Part shown: positions 22,007-32,331 of the stretch, piece by piece
Position numbering within the stretch: the first letter of the stretch is position 1
Layout: each line of letters begins with the position of its first letter
DNA from: Helichrysum umbraculigerum
Lineage: Eukaryota > Streptophyta > Magnoliopsida > Asterales > Asteraceae
DNA: 64,000 nucleotides
Direction: 5' to 3'
Assembly (NCBI GenBank): GCA_949592205.1
Contig: CATIUR010000005.1
Coordinates: forward strand, 111,985,777 to 112,049,776
Position numbers and translations under genes: made by a program
The notes under the pieces: generated by a model
Seen by the model: the letters and a program-made list of their open reading frames with translations, nothing else
What the model was told of the DNA's origin: nothing
Database searches by the model: none

Positions 22007-25000
22007 CTGTTTGTGCAGGGCAAGCCAAAGAGCTTATGGCATATTGATAGTGGATGCTCAAGGCACATGACTGGAGACAAAGAAAAGCTGCAGGATTTCA
22101 AATCTTTTGATGGTGGATATGTAGCTTTTGGAAGCAATCCAAAAGGAGGAAGGATCACAGGGAAAGGAACAGTTCAGAGTGAAAAGCTAAGTTTTGATAA
22201 TGTTTATTTTGTGAAACAACTGAGGTATAATTTACTAAGTGTGAGTCAAATCACAGATAAAAAGAACCCAGTTCATTTTACTGACACTGAATGCCTTATC
22301 TTATCCAAGGAATTCAAAATACCTGAAAACATGATTTTAATGAGAATTCCAAGGCAAGATAATGTATATAAGTGTGACTTAGTAAATATGACACCTCAAC
22401 CTGATTTAAACTGTCTTATTTCTAGAGCAAGTGTGAATGAATCTGAACTGTGGCATAGGAGGATGTGTCACATGAATTTCAAAACCATTAATAAACTTGT
22501 CAAAAACAAGCTTGTTAGAGGTTTGCCTGAAAAGGTCTATTCATGTGATGATCATTGTGTTTCTTGTCAAAAGGGAAAGCAACACAAATCTTCATTTAAG
22601 TCCAAATCTGTGAACACAAATAGCACACCCTTACACTTATTGTATATGGACTTATTTGGACCAACCAGTATAAGTAGTATGGGGAAAAAGTCTTATTGCC
22701 TTGTGATTATTGATGATTACACTAGATTTACATGGGTTTTCTTTCTTAGGACAGAGGATGAGACAGGTGAAATACTTAGATCATTTATAACTAAGATGGA
22801 AAATCAATTGGATAAAAGAGTAAAGATCATCAGAAGTGATAATGGAACAGAATTTAAAAATCATGAGATGGATAAATTCTGTGAAGTTAAAGGTATTAAG
22901 AGAGAATTTAGTGCACCTAGAACTCCTCAACAAAATGGAGTAGCTGAAAGGAGGAATAGGACACTGATTGAGGCTGCTAGAACCATGCTATCTGATGCAA
23001 AGCTACCTATGTCTTTTTGGGCAGAGGCAGTTAGCACAGCTTGCTATGTTCAGAATAGAGTATTAGTTGTTAAGCCTCATAACAAGACACCATATGAACT
23101 GTTATTTAAGAGAAAGCCTTTGGTTAGTTTCTTAAAATCTTTTGGGTGTCCTTGTACTATTTTAAATACCAAAGATCACTTAGGTAAGTTTCAAAGTAAG
23201 GCTGATGAGGGGATATTTGTTGGTTATTCTATTCAAAGTAAATCTTATAGGGTATTCAATCAAAGGACCAGAATCATAGAAGAATCAATGCACATCACTT
23301 TTAATGAAAACACTGTTAGTCCTGAAGGAAAAGGTCCTGAATCACTGTTTGATATTGATGCACTTAATACTGCTTTTAGATATACAAATGTGGATACTAG
23401 TGCAGGTACAAGTACATGTATAAATACAGGAACAGGTGATGGAGAAGGTAAGTCAGACTCAGGAATATCAGCTGGTATGAAGAAGGATTCATTGGAATAT
23501 ATATTATTTCCAATTTGGTCTCCTGATCCCCCAGAAGTGTTTGAAACTGATCAACCAAAGACATCACAGAATGTGGAAACAGGAAAATCAGATGAAACAT
23601 CATTTTCTCATGTTGATGATTCTGATAGACCTGTTATTAAAGACAGTACAGAAGACAGTGATATGAGTCCAGTACAGAAGTATACAAAGGCAAGTGTGAA
23701 TGTTGATCAGACACCAACAAAGCATCTTGACAAGGAGCAGGAACAATTGAATTATCTACATTTGATGAGCTCTACTCCTGTGTCAAAGAGAATTGCAAGA
23801 GAAGTGTCAAGTAGTGAGTCTGGACAAGAAGGGAATTTTACCAACTTGGAGGAGAGGATTCAAGAAACAGCAGCATCTAAATACATTACTCATAAAGATC
23901 ATCCACTTGAGAATGTAATAGGAGATATTGAATCTGCTGTTAAAACAAGAAATCAAAGTCAGGTGTTTGAAGCTTCAGCAAATGAGGAAGAAGTAAATCT
24001 TGATACAGAAGCTGTTAATACATCTTTGTTTGCCTGTTTTCTGTCTCAAACAGAACCAAAGAAGGTTACTGAAGCTTTGAGAGATCCTAGTTGGATTGAA
24101 GCTATGCAAGAGGAGTTGCTTCAGTTTAAGATTCAAGAAGTCTGGACATTGGTTGATTTGCCTAAAGGGAAGAGGGCAATTGTTACTAAATGGATTTTCA
24201 AAAACAAGAAGGATGAAAGAGGTATAGTGATCAAAAACAAGGCTAGATTGGTTGCACAGGGGTATTCACAAGAAGAGGGGATTGATTATGATGAGGTTTT
24301 TGCACCTGTTGCAAGAATAGAGGTTATTAGATTGTTTTTGGCTTATGCTTCATTTAAGGGATTCATTGTGTATCAGATGGATGTTAAGAGTGCTTTTCTG
24401 TATGGCACTATACAGGAAGAAGTATATGTTTGTCAACCACCAGGGTTTGAAGATTCTAAGTTTCCTGACAAAGTTTTCAAACTGGATAAAGCTCTTTATG
24501 GCTTACATCAAGCACCTAGAGCCTGGTATGATACTTTTTCAGATTATCTGTTGCAGAATGGATTCAAAAGGGGTGCAATAGATAAAACTTTGTTTACTAA
24601 AAGAATTAAGAATGATATACTACTGGTTCAAGTCTATGTAGATGATATCATTTTTGGTTCAACAAAGGATAGTCTTTGCAAGGAGTTTGAATCATTGATG
24701 CATGAAAAGTTCAAGATGAGCTCCATGGGGGAATTAACATTTTTCTTGGGGCTGCAAGTAAAGCAACAGAAAGAAGGAATCTTTATTCATCAAAGTAAGT
24801 ATGTTAATGATATACTGGATCGGTTTGGGTACAAAGATGCTAAAGTTGCAAGCACACCAGTGGAGACAAACAAGAAATTACATGCAGATCTTGAGGGGGA
24901 GAATGTGGATGAACATCTTTACAGATCAATGATTGGATCTCTTATGTATCTCACCTCATCAAGGCCTGACATCATGTTTGCTGTGTGCTTATGTGCTAGA

Positions 25001-25579
25001 TTTCAAGCTAATCCAAAGCTGTCACATCTTCTTGCAGTCAAAAGAATATTTAGATATTTAAAGGGTCAACCAAAATTGGGCCTTTGGTATCCAAAGTTTA
25101 CTTCCTTTGATCTGATAGCTTACACATATAGTGATTATGGAGGAGCTAATCTGGACAGGAAATCTACATCAGGAGGTTGTCAATTTTTGGGAGAAAGATT
25201 GGTTTCATGGCAATGCAAGAAACAAACCACTGTATCTACATCTACAGCAGAGGCAGAATATGTAGCAGCTTCAAGTTGCCGTGCTCAAGTGCTATGGATT
25301 CAGAATCAGATGCTAGATTATGGTTTTATCTTTCTTAATACTCCTATTTTTATTGATAATAGCTCTGCAATCAGTATTATTAATAACCCAGTTAAACATT
25401 CTAAAACAAAGCACATTGAAATCAGATATCATTTCATTAGAGATTGTAATGAGAAAAGACTTATTCAAATTTTGAAAGTTCATACTGATAATCAGTTTGC
25501 TGATCTGTTTACAAAAGCTTTTGATGTAGGCAGATTCACATTCTTGGTTACTAGTATTGGAATGATCAATTTGTCATAA
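22007..25579 (+). CDS. pol: Sirevirus pol: protease, integrase, reverse transcriptase, RNase H
   Basis: The frame is open for about 1190 codons without a stop. The domains are in Copia order: protease (WHIDSGCSRHMTG), GAG-pre-integrase zinc domain (ELWHRRMCHMNF ... CVSCQKGKQHK), integrase core (IIDDYTRFTWVFFLRTEDE, RSDNGTEFKN, PQQNGVAERRNRTLIEAA), a variable acidic linker, reverse transcriptase (AIVTKWIFKNKKDE, YQMDVKSAFLYG, VYVDDIIFG near 24630) and RNase H (DRKSTSGG, STSTAEAEYVAA). The frame lacks a proper start: it follows TAA 21992-21994 and TGA 22004-22006, which separate it from gag in the same frame. In RNase H the usual YTDSDYGG pattern reads YTYSDYGG, so one conserved aspartate may be lost. 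Product activity is therefore uncertain. Confidence 0.9.
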   Translation: MFVQGKPKSLWHIDSGCSRHMTGDKEKLQDFKSFDGGYVAFGSNPKGGRITGKGTVQSEKLSFDNVYFVKQLRYNLLSVSQITDKKNPVHFTDTECLILSKEFKIPENMILMRIPRQDNVYKCDLVNMTPQPDLNCLISRASVNESELWHRRMCHMNFKTINKLVKNKLVRGLPEKVYSCDDHCVSCQKGKQHKSSFKSKSVNTNSTPLHLLYMDLFGPTSISSMGKKSYCLVIIDDYTRFTWVFFLRTEDETGEILRSFITKMENQLDKRVKIIRSDNGTEFKNHEMDKFCEVKGIKREFSAPRTPQQNGVAERRNRTLIEAARTMLSDAKLPMSFWAEAVSTACYVQNRVLVVKPHNKTPYELLFKRKPLVSFLKSFGCPCTILNTKDHLGKFQSKADEGIFVGYSIQSKSYRVFNQRTRIIEESMHITFNENTVSPEGKGPESLFDIDALNTAFRYTNVDTSAGTSTCINTGTGDGEGKSDSGISAGMKKDSLEYILFPIWSPDPPEVFETDQPKTSQNVETGKSDETSFSHVDDSDRPVIKDSTEDSDMSPVQKYTKASVNVDQTPTKHLDKEQEQLNYLHLMSSTPVSKRIAREVSSSESGQEGNFTNLEERIQETAASKYITHKDHPLENVIGDIESAVKTRNQSQVFEASANEEEVNLDTEAVNTSLFACFLSQTEPKKVTEALRDPSWIEAMQEELLQFKIQEVWTLVDLPKGKRAIVTKWIFKNKKDERGIVIKNKARLVAQGYSQEEGIDYDEVFAPVARIEVIRLFLAYASFKGFIVYQMDVKSAFLYGTIQEEVYVCQPPGFEDSKFPDKVFKLDKALYGLHQAPRAWYDTFSDYLLQNGFKRGAIDKTLFTKRIKNDILLVQVYVDDIIFGSTKDSLCKEFESLMHEKFKMSSMGELTFFLGLQVKQQKEGIFIHQSKYVNDILDRFGYKDAKVASTPVETNKKLHADLEGENVDEHLYRSMIGSLMYLTSSRPDIMFAVCLCARFQANPKLSHLLAVKRIFRYLKGQPKLGLWYPKFTSFDLIAYTYSDYGGANLDRKSTSGGCQFLGERLVSWQCKKQTTVSTSTAEAEYVAASSCRAQVLWIQNQMLDYGFIFLNTPIFIDNSSAISIINNPVKHSKTKHIEIRYHFIRDCNEKRLIQILKVHTDNQFADLFTKAFDVGRFTFLVTSIGMINLS

Positions 25580-26303
25580 GTTATTTTTCTTATCACTGCT
25601 TTCTGTGAATAATATCTAATGTGATTTCAATTTGGGTTAATACTGATTTGTTAATTAAACACTGATTGTGTGTATTGTGTTTTGTTATCACTGTTTCCTA
25701 CTTTTAGTATAAACAGTGGTAATAATCACTTCACCACTGTTGGTGTATAGTTAACACTGTATACTTGTATTATTGTTTGGAATTACCACTGCAGGTTATA
25801 TTGCTATGTCTTGGAGTCTAACTTATGCAGGTGTTTATGAAGTTTCACTGCTTGTGGAGTTTAATTTTCGGTAAAAAAAAAAAAAAAAAATAAATAAATA
25901 AATCAACCACTGCTTTGTTTATATGATTTTGCTAGAACTGAAGTACTACTTGTATTAAGTTAGCACTGCCTTGGTCGGTTGGTACTGCTTGTACAAGTGA
26001 GCACTGCTAGCTTTATTATGTAAATGATGCATTTGAGAAACCAAGTGTTGATTACCACTGATGGTTATTTTCACAATTATCACTGAACGTGTTATTTTAC
26101 TTAATTAACACTGTTTTAGTTATAATTGGGGATCTGATCAAATTAGGGCTTACAACTGATTTAATTTCAGTACTTAACTCTCAACACTTAGGGTTTCTCA
26201 TTACGCTTTCAAAATTACACATACAAACAACTGCGCTAAGTCTCATCGATTCTCAATTCTGTAAAATCATCTTCGATTCTTCTCAATTACTTGATTTCTT
26301 ATC
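25580..26303 (+). other. Non-coding spacer between pol and the env-like ORF
   Basis: There is no coding region. It contains about 17 copies of a CACTG or AACTG core, mostly as TACCACTG, TAACACTG or TATCACTG, the same core that is repeated in the LTR. An 18-base A run (25873-25890) and a short TAAA repeat follow at 25891-25903. Confidence 0.7.
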
Positions 26304-29300
26304 ATGGCATCGACTTCGTCTACTGTTCAACTACCGATTGGAAAAGATCACAATATGATTGCATTCTTAATGAAACCTGCAGAGGCAAACGAGTATGTGG
26401 AAATCATTGATTTCCTTCGTGCTTCACATATTCGTCATGCTCTCACTGTAGCACCCAGGATATCTCACGATCATATCAACAATTTCTGGGTAAATGCATC
26501 AATAGAAGATGAACAGGGGATTAAAAGAATCGTTTAAGAAGTTATGGATACACGTGTTGTAGTTACAGAAGCTACTGTTAGAGCTTCATTACAACTAGAT
26601 GATGAGGCAGGTATAACTTCTTTAGATGATGCTGTTATGTATAATACTTTACGATTGATGGGTTATGAGGGTTCTTTTGAAGTTTTTACTTTTCAGAAAA
26701 CCTTATTTTCTCATCAGTGGAGGTTTTTAATACATACGATTTTACACTGCTTATCATCTAAGAGATCATCTTTTGAGCAGTTTGGAAGCAACATTGCTTA
26801 TGCAATTGCTTGTCTTGCAAATGGTCAACGTTTTAATTTTTCAAATCTGATATTTTCTGGTATGCTTAGAAACATTGAGCAGCCAAAGATTAAATTTTTG
26901 ATGTATCCACGTTTTGTGCAGTTGTTCTTAAATGAACAAATTCCTAACTTAACTGCACTTGAGAAAGTTATTGGTATTGTCTCTTTTAAACCAAAAGTTT
27001 TTGTAAATATGAAGAGAGATACTAAATTTTCTGGGAAGGTTACAGCATTATTTTCTACAATGCTTCCTGCACCTTCCACCACAACATCAGTACCACCAAT
27101 GGATGCTGAACCAACTACTGAGAGAATGGTTCCACCCACCACTTCTCAACCCACAGTAGTTGGGGGTAATAAAAGAAAACAAGGGACCAAAACAGCTAAA
27201 TCTACTAAAGCCAAAAAGGCTAGAACACAGGCATCTGAGGCTGCTGCTGCTCAGGTGTCTCAGTCAAATGATTCATCACAGCAGATGATCAATGAGGAGG
27301 AGGATGATTATTCTGAGAGGGCTGCTTCTACTGCTTCTAGCCCACTGGCAGAGCAGGACAGAAGTAACATTAATAAGACCCCATCAGAGGCAACACATGG
27401 ACATGATTCTACACCTGTAGATGATCCTAGTGGTCCCAGTACCAAGAAACAAGGGGACTTTGATGATCATGCTAGGCATGAGTCAGAGTTTGATGATGTC
27501 AATGATTCACCAAAGGATTCACATCCTGAAGGTGTTGAGGCTAGAACTAACTTGGAATTGACGAAAATGGTTGATTATGTATGGGCTGAGTTTGTAAAGG
27601 AGAGGAAGAAGAATAAAGCTAAGGATGAAATTATCACTCAGTTGCAGAGGAGAGTGCAGCAGTTGGAGAAGATTGTTATTAAATGTTTGAAGAAAGGGAG
27701 GACATATGTGGTTCATGATACTTCTGAACCTGAGGATGCTTACCAGTTTCCACAAAATGCTTTCAAAAAGGGGGAGAAGGTCTGGACAAATTTGGGTGAT
27801 AAGATGAATAAGGAGGATAAGGTTGTGTCTGATGATGACAAAGTTGATGAAGAGATTGAAATGGAACAACCAGTGGATGATGAATTTGTGCATACACCTC
27901 CAACACCACCTACAGAGCCAGAGATTAATGAGTCAGTATATGAGACAGTGGAAACAGAGATGAATGACCCAGTGGCAGATGAAAATAACTCTGAACATAC
28001 TGAGGTTGTTGGGTCAGTGGAGCAGACTGTAGAGGTTAATTTGGATGAAAAGACTGAGGAGTTAAAAATTGATGGTGATGATGGTGATGAGGTGAGTAAA
28101 CCAGAGATAGCAGTAGAAAAAGAAGTAAAGACTGATGCTCAAACTGATGCTCAACAAGTTGAAAAGACTAGGAAGAAGAGCATTCCAGTTAAAACTGCTA
28201 AGATGACTGGAATAGGAAAGAAGGTTGAAACTCCAAAGAAGACATCTACACAACAACCATCTTTGCCTGGATTTCAGATTAGAGAACCTGCTGCTGCTCC
28301 TGTTCAACAGAAAGAATTGCCAAAGATTGATCCAAAAGATAAAGGCAAGGGAAAACTGGTAGAAGAACCAAAGAAGAAAAAGCAAAAACCAGTGCCACCA
28401 GAAGTAACCGCTCATGATTCTGAATATGCTCAAAGGTTACAGGCTGAGCTAAATGCAGAGGGATTGATTGATGTTGAGATTGAGGAAGGAAAGTTTGTGA
28501 AAATGACAAAAGAGCAAGTGGCGGAATGGGATGAATATTTGCTGAAAGAACAGAGACAGGATGATATTGAATATCTTGTTGATCAGGTTAAGAAAAAGAA
28601 AGCAGAAGAAGCAAGAAAGAAAAAAGCTGCAAAACCACCAACAAAAGCTCAGATGAAGAAGAATTTAATTGCAAAGCTAAAAGGTGGGTATATTCCTTTG
28701 AATGCATTGAAACAGATGAGTTTAGAGAGATTGCAGGAGTTATGGGATAAAGATGATATGAATCCTGATGTGATTGAAAAGAAAGAAAAAGAAAAGAAAG
28801 AAGCTGAAAAGGAAAGAAAAAAGGCTGAAAAAGAAAGGAAATTGAAAGAAAAGGAAGAAAAGGAAAAAAGAGAAAAGATAGAAGCTGAGAAGAGGAAGAA
28901 AGATGAACTTGAAAGAAAGAAGAGAGAGTTAGATGAAATTCCTGATAGAGAAAGGAATATTGATGAATTGAAGGAGTTTATTCTGTTACAGCCTATGGAA
29001 TCTGAGGTAATTAATGTTGAATTACCTGGTATCATTGATTGGTCTATTGAGCAATTTGTCAATCCTGTAAAGATTCACAAGATTAAAGTTGAAATAGCAG
29101 ATGGAAATGTATCTTGGTGGAGATCTTTTAGGGATTTGATAAAGAGGATCAGTAGGACTGATTTGGTGAGAATGTATGAGATTGGGATGGAAAAGGATTT
29201 AGATTTGAAAAGGTTTGATAATCTGGTTGAGAAAGTTACATGGCATTGGATTAAGGCTATGTTTGAGCCAGAAGAGTTTCCATTTCAGTTTGCTACTTTT

Positions 29301-29549
29301 AGCAAGGTCAGAAATTGGATTTATCATGCCAAACCTGGAGTACATCAGATTGTTATGGAGGATGCAGTATTTATGTGGTTATTGACAGATAAATTTTATG
29401 ATATAAATCTGAGATTTTTGATGGGATTGAGAAATGCAAGATTACAAGCTGCAGTTTTAGATGATGTAGCTCTGGAATTGGTATATATGGTGTTAAATCA
29501 GATTCATAAGAAGGAGGAGATTGATAGGAGGAAGAGAAGAAAAGACTAA
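26304..29549 (+). pseudogene. Sirevirus env-like ORF, one in-frame stop
   Basis: A frame of 1081 codons begins at ATG 26304, is broken by TAA at 26535-26537 and is then open for 1001 codons from 26544. The N-terminal 200 residues are a compact domain typical of the third ORF of plant Sireviruses (LIHTILHCLSSKRSSFEQF, FLMYPRFVQLFLNEQIPN). Then come a serine/threonine-rich and acidic linker, a basic patch, and a strongly lysine/glutamate-rich coiled coil coded by about 28770-28960. The C-terminus is mixed helical (RFLMGLRNARLQAAVLDDVA) and ends in RRKRRKD. The name env-like comes from its position; I see no signal peptide, fusion peptide or clear membrane segment. It looks more like a structural or host-interaction protein, but its function is not known from sequence. 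Confidence 0.8.
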
Positions 29550-29636
29550 CAGTTTTGAAAGAATTTTGTGAAGCTCATAATGGAGGATTAGAAGAAACTT
29601 AATGCTGTGAAGGACAGATTAAGTTTAGGGGGAGAT
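29550..29636 (+). promoter_or_regulatory. Sirevirus 3' region with polypurine tract
   Basis: This is a short non-coding stretch ending in tttagggggagat next to the TGTT of the 3' LTR, a typical polypurine tract for second-strand synthesis. Confidence 0.85.
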
Positions 29637-30325
29637 TGTTGGGTTAAAACTGTTTCAGGTCTGAGTTGAAGTTGTTGATGAAGACAAAGTATAAGTGATT
29701 AAAACTGTTTGTTTTAAAGGTTAAAACTGTCTTTACGAAGTTACAACTGATAGAAGAAAACTGAAGAGAAGACAAGTGTTACAACTGATTGAAGATAGAT
29801 TACAACTTATAGTTATGTGTCTGTAAGTAGTTAAAACTGCTTATGTATTTGTAACTGTTAGTTATATATGAAACAGTTAACACTGATTATATATTTGTAC
29901 TTAGTCTTATATTACAATTGAAGCAGTTACCACTGAATGTGTAACAGTTACAACTGTTTACTTCAGAATGGTAGTTACAACTGTTTATGATTTTGTGATA
30001 AGTATGAGTCGGTTATGGAAGTTATTTTATTCCATATTCGTAGGAGATTGTATAGGACTCTATGTGTTATAAATAGAGATCCTTTAGACCTAGATAGGTT
30101 AATGATAATTGCGCAGCTTCAAGGTTTTCTGTAACCCTAATACATCAAGTGTATTCGTCTTATATCATTAATAAGATTGAAGCTTTCGGTATATTATTGT
30201 GTTCATCATATTAATTAATATTTGTTGATCTTCTTAATATTATTGAGTGTGATTCCGCAACTTCTCAATAATATATTCAAGGCTTATTACGTAAGATTGT
30301 TTATTAAGTTAAACAGGGACTAACA
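29637..30325 (+). repeat. 3' LTR of the Sirevirus
   Basis: The LTR is 689 bases, the same length as the 5' LTR. By base-for-base reading the last 468 bases are identical to the 5' LTR, and the seven differences all lie in the first 221 bases. The TATA box is at 30068-30075. Confidence 0.95.
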
Positions 30326-30330
30326 CCTTA

Positions 30331-30705
30331 TAATAAGCAAGTATTATAAGATAATATCGAATCCAAAATATCCTATTATCTCAGACTTAGTTATATCCAG
30401 GATAACTATAAGTCAGTGATCCTGAAATATAAGACAACATCCCTATCGGGATCCTGTAACATGATAATCTTAACAGTAAAGTCATATTACTATTATTCTT
30501 GTTTCAACATAATCTTGAGGATATTATATACATACCTGAGGATCCTGCACAATATAGCAAGTCAGGATCATACCTTTCCTTATCCCGATTGTAGACTCAG
30601 TATCCTATGCACAAATCATTCAAGAGAAGTCCAGGATCCTTATAATAATCTGTGTAGTAGCTAATTCGGGATCCTGCATGGTTAGTGAAAATTCTACCCA
30701 CAACA
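30331..30705 (-). repeat. Tat-A 3' LTR, inner part
   Basis: The inverted sequence matches Tat-B LTR bases 46942-47325 closely. On the minus strand the LTR begins TGTTGTGGGTAG or TGTGGGTAG near 30705, next to a purine-rich tract (cttcggggacaat). It is unusually rich in GGATCC. The other part of this LTR is at 18320-18487. Confidence 0.85.
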
Positions 30706-30758
30706 ATTGTCCCCGAAGTTGTATCGCTTGTTCAGGATCCTAAAAACGATATAACTTC

Positions 30759-30770
30759 ACAATATAAAAT
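30759..30770 (+). promoter_or_regulatory. Possible TATA box for the antisense gene
   Basis: The plus strand reads aatataaaatta about 65 bases before the first ATG (30831) of the antisense ORF and just outside the Tat-A LTR. Spacing suits a plant promoter, but AT-rich matches are common. Confidence 0.35.
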
Positions 30771-30830
30771 TAGGTGAGATATTTTCTCTTATAGATAACT
30801 GCGCCTGAGTATTTATCGCATTTTCCAGCG

Positions 30831-32331
30831 ATGAACATTATATTTCTTCGTCAGCCGAACAGGTATGTTTTTCTTTCTCTCCATCTGTCTTCTACAATGT
30901 CTTCTTCAATGTCCTGTTCCGATCAACCGTTATATCAATCGGAGTTTATTAACCAAGACATAATCATTAAACCAAGACCCTGTAATTTCCGTAATTCTGA
31001 TATAAATAAGCTTAGATCAGATGGTATTTTCCCTCCTTCTTGTTTCATCAGATCATTCGACCCTAAGTCTCGCTCCGATTGGTACTCGGAGAATTGGATT
31101 TGTTTCCCTGAATACCCATTCACAATCGGATTAAAATATCCATTCCCGTCTTTTTTCAATGAATTCTTTTCTGTCACCGGAATGTGTTATGCTCAAACTA
31201 CTCCAATGATTTGGCGCACTTTATCAGTTATCCAAACAGTCAAAGACTCCTATGGGCTAGCCTTTGATATACCTGAACTGTCCTGTATATTCAATCTTCA
31301 AAACTCTGGTTCAGGTTTCTTTGTTCTCAACCCTAAACCATATCATAAATTAGCAGTCTTCAATATCCTTGATGCCGATCCCAATTGGGAGAGAAGATTC
31401 TTTTTCGTCTTTCGTGATTCTCTTCCAAGTGGTGATCTCATCCACTCATCTTGGATTTCCGAGGGTAGGAAACATTTCTAATTCTAAATACTTAACAATC
31501 TTCTTATTAAAATAACTACTTTGTTTTGCAGTGAATCTTGCCGAATTAGCTCCACCTCATCAAGATTCTAATAATAAAATTGAAAAATTTTTGGAAGTAC
31601 CTGAAGAAGAAAGGACTTTCCAATATCCCGAGACATCTCCATTATCCCTGATGCCGAAGTCGACTAAGAGAGGTACATAAATATGTCCTTTACAATCTGC
31701 ATCATACACTATCTCACATTGATTTTCACAGGATGCCAGAAACCTTCAGTTCATTTCACCTTGGAGGATATCGATAATGATACTTTCTCTAGCAAAAAGA
31801 AAGTAAAGAAAAACAATAAATCATGTAGCGAGGTGCTTCATTCTATTATGAGAGAAAGGAAATCTAAACATATCCCTGCGGCAGACGAAACTTTGCCTAA
31901 CTTCGATGATGCCTTCGAACTCTTCTATCAGGTATAGTTTCTTCTCTCTTTATTTCAATTAAAAATTATGATCTGATATCTTTTTTAATCTTCAGGGTAT
32001 GGAGCATGCATCCAAATGTTATCTCGAAAAGCTGAAAGTGATTGATGCAATGGATGAAATAATCTCTATCAAGAACAAAACCGCTCAGGATAATGCCGAT
32101 GAAATAGCCAAACTAAAGAAAAGAATTGAAGGTTTTGAAGCAGAGATGGTACGAGAGAAACATAAGCTGCTCGCCCAAGCAGAAAAAGAATCCGCTATTT
32201 CTGTACTTGAAACCAGGATTTTAATGGCAAATGAGGCTTCACTTCCTTGTTTCAACATTGCTTCTTGGAAAAGCGAGATTTGGAAGGATAGATTGGATAT
32301 CCTCAAAGGTCAAGGATCCTGGAAATCGTAG
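30831..32331 (+). CDS. Four-exon antisense ORF in the Tat-A 3' region, possible gypsy-type transposase-like domain plus coiled coil
   Basis: Exons 30831-31464, 31532-31672, 31732-31931 and 31996-32331 are joined by introns of 67, 59 and 64 bases, all with GT and AG borders and T-rich acceptors (ttgttttgcag, ttgattttcacag, taatcttcag). The join keeps one frame: the phases fit at all three junctions and give about 436 codons ending in TAG. The ATG at 30831 is the furthest upstream; a second is at 30897. Exon 1 encodes a tryptophan/phenylalanine-rich domain ending WERRFFFVFRDSLP, which recalls the plant putative gypsy-type transposase (PF04195-like) proteins. Exon 4 encodes a coiled coil (EIAKLKKRIEGFEAEMVREK). 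Antisense extra ORFs between pol and the 3' LTR are known in Tat elements. The function is unknown, and splicing here is inferred from sequence. Confidence 0.72.

Larger units (their letters stand above)
18488..30325 (+). mobile_element. Complete Sirevirus-type Copia element, TSD cctta
   Basis: Two 689-base LTRs flank 10.46 kb carrying gag, pol and an env-like ORF in that order. The target duplication cctta is at 18483-18487 and 30326-30330. LTRs begin TGTTGGG and end CTAACA. The size, the very large Gag, the order gag-pol-env-like and the pol motifs (YVDDIIFGS, STSTAEAEYVAA) mark the Sirevirus (Maximus/SIRE) lineage. Breaks: a frameshift in gag near 20990, two stops between gag and pol, one stop in the env-like ORF. 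It sits inside the LTR of Tat-A. The LTRs differ at seven bases, so it is a fairly young insertion. Confidence 0.95.

Noticed and set aside
24300..24700. Possible endogenous pararetrovirus reverse transcriptase
   Set aside because: The integrase precedes reverse transcriptase in one frame and the element has LTRs and a target duplication, so it is a Copia element; no movement or coat protein motifs are seen anywhere.
25873..25903. A run and TAAA repeat as the tail of a LINE, SINE or processed pseudogene
   Set aside because: It lies inside the Sirevirus spacer without a target duplication around it or any coding or tRNA-like sequence upstream; a simple microsatellite is sufficient.
28649..29062. 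Serine/phenylalanine-rich minus-strand ORF opposite the env-like gene
   Set aside because: It is the shadow of the lysine/glutamate-rich coiled coil on the plus strand (GAA/AAG codons read backwards as TTC/CTT); the same applies to 28062-28433.
26304..29549. Reading the third Sirevirus ORF as a true viral envelope
   Set aside because: No signal peptide, cleavage site, fusion peptide or clear membrane anchor is visible. Only the position behind pol supports the name.
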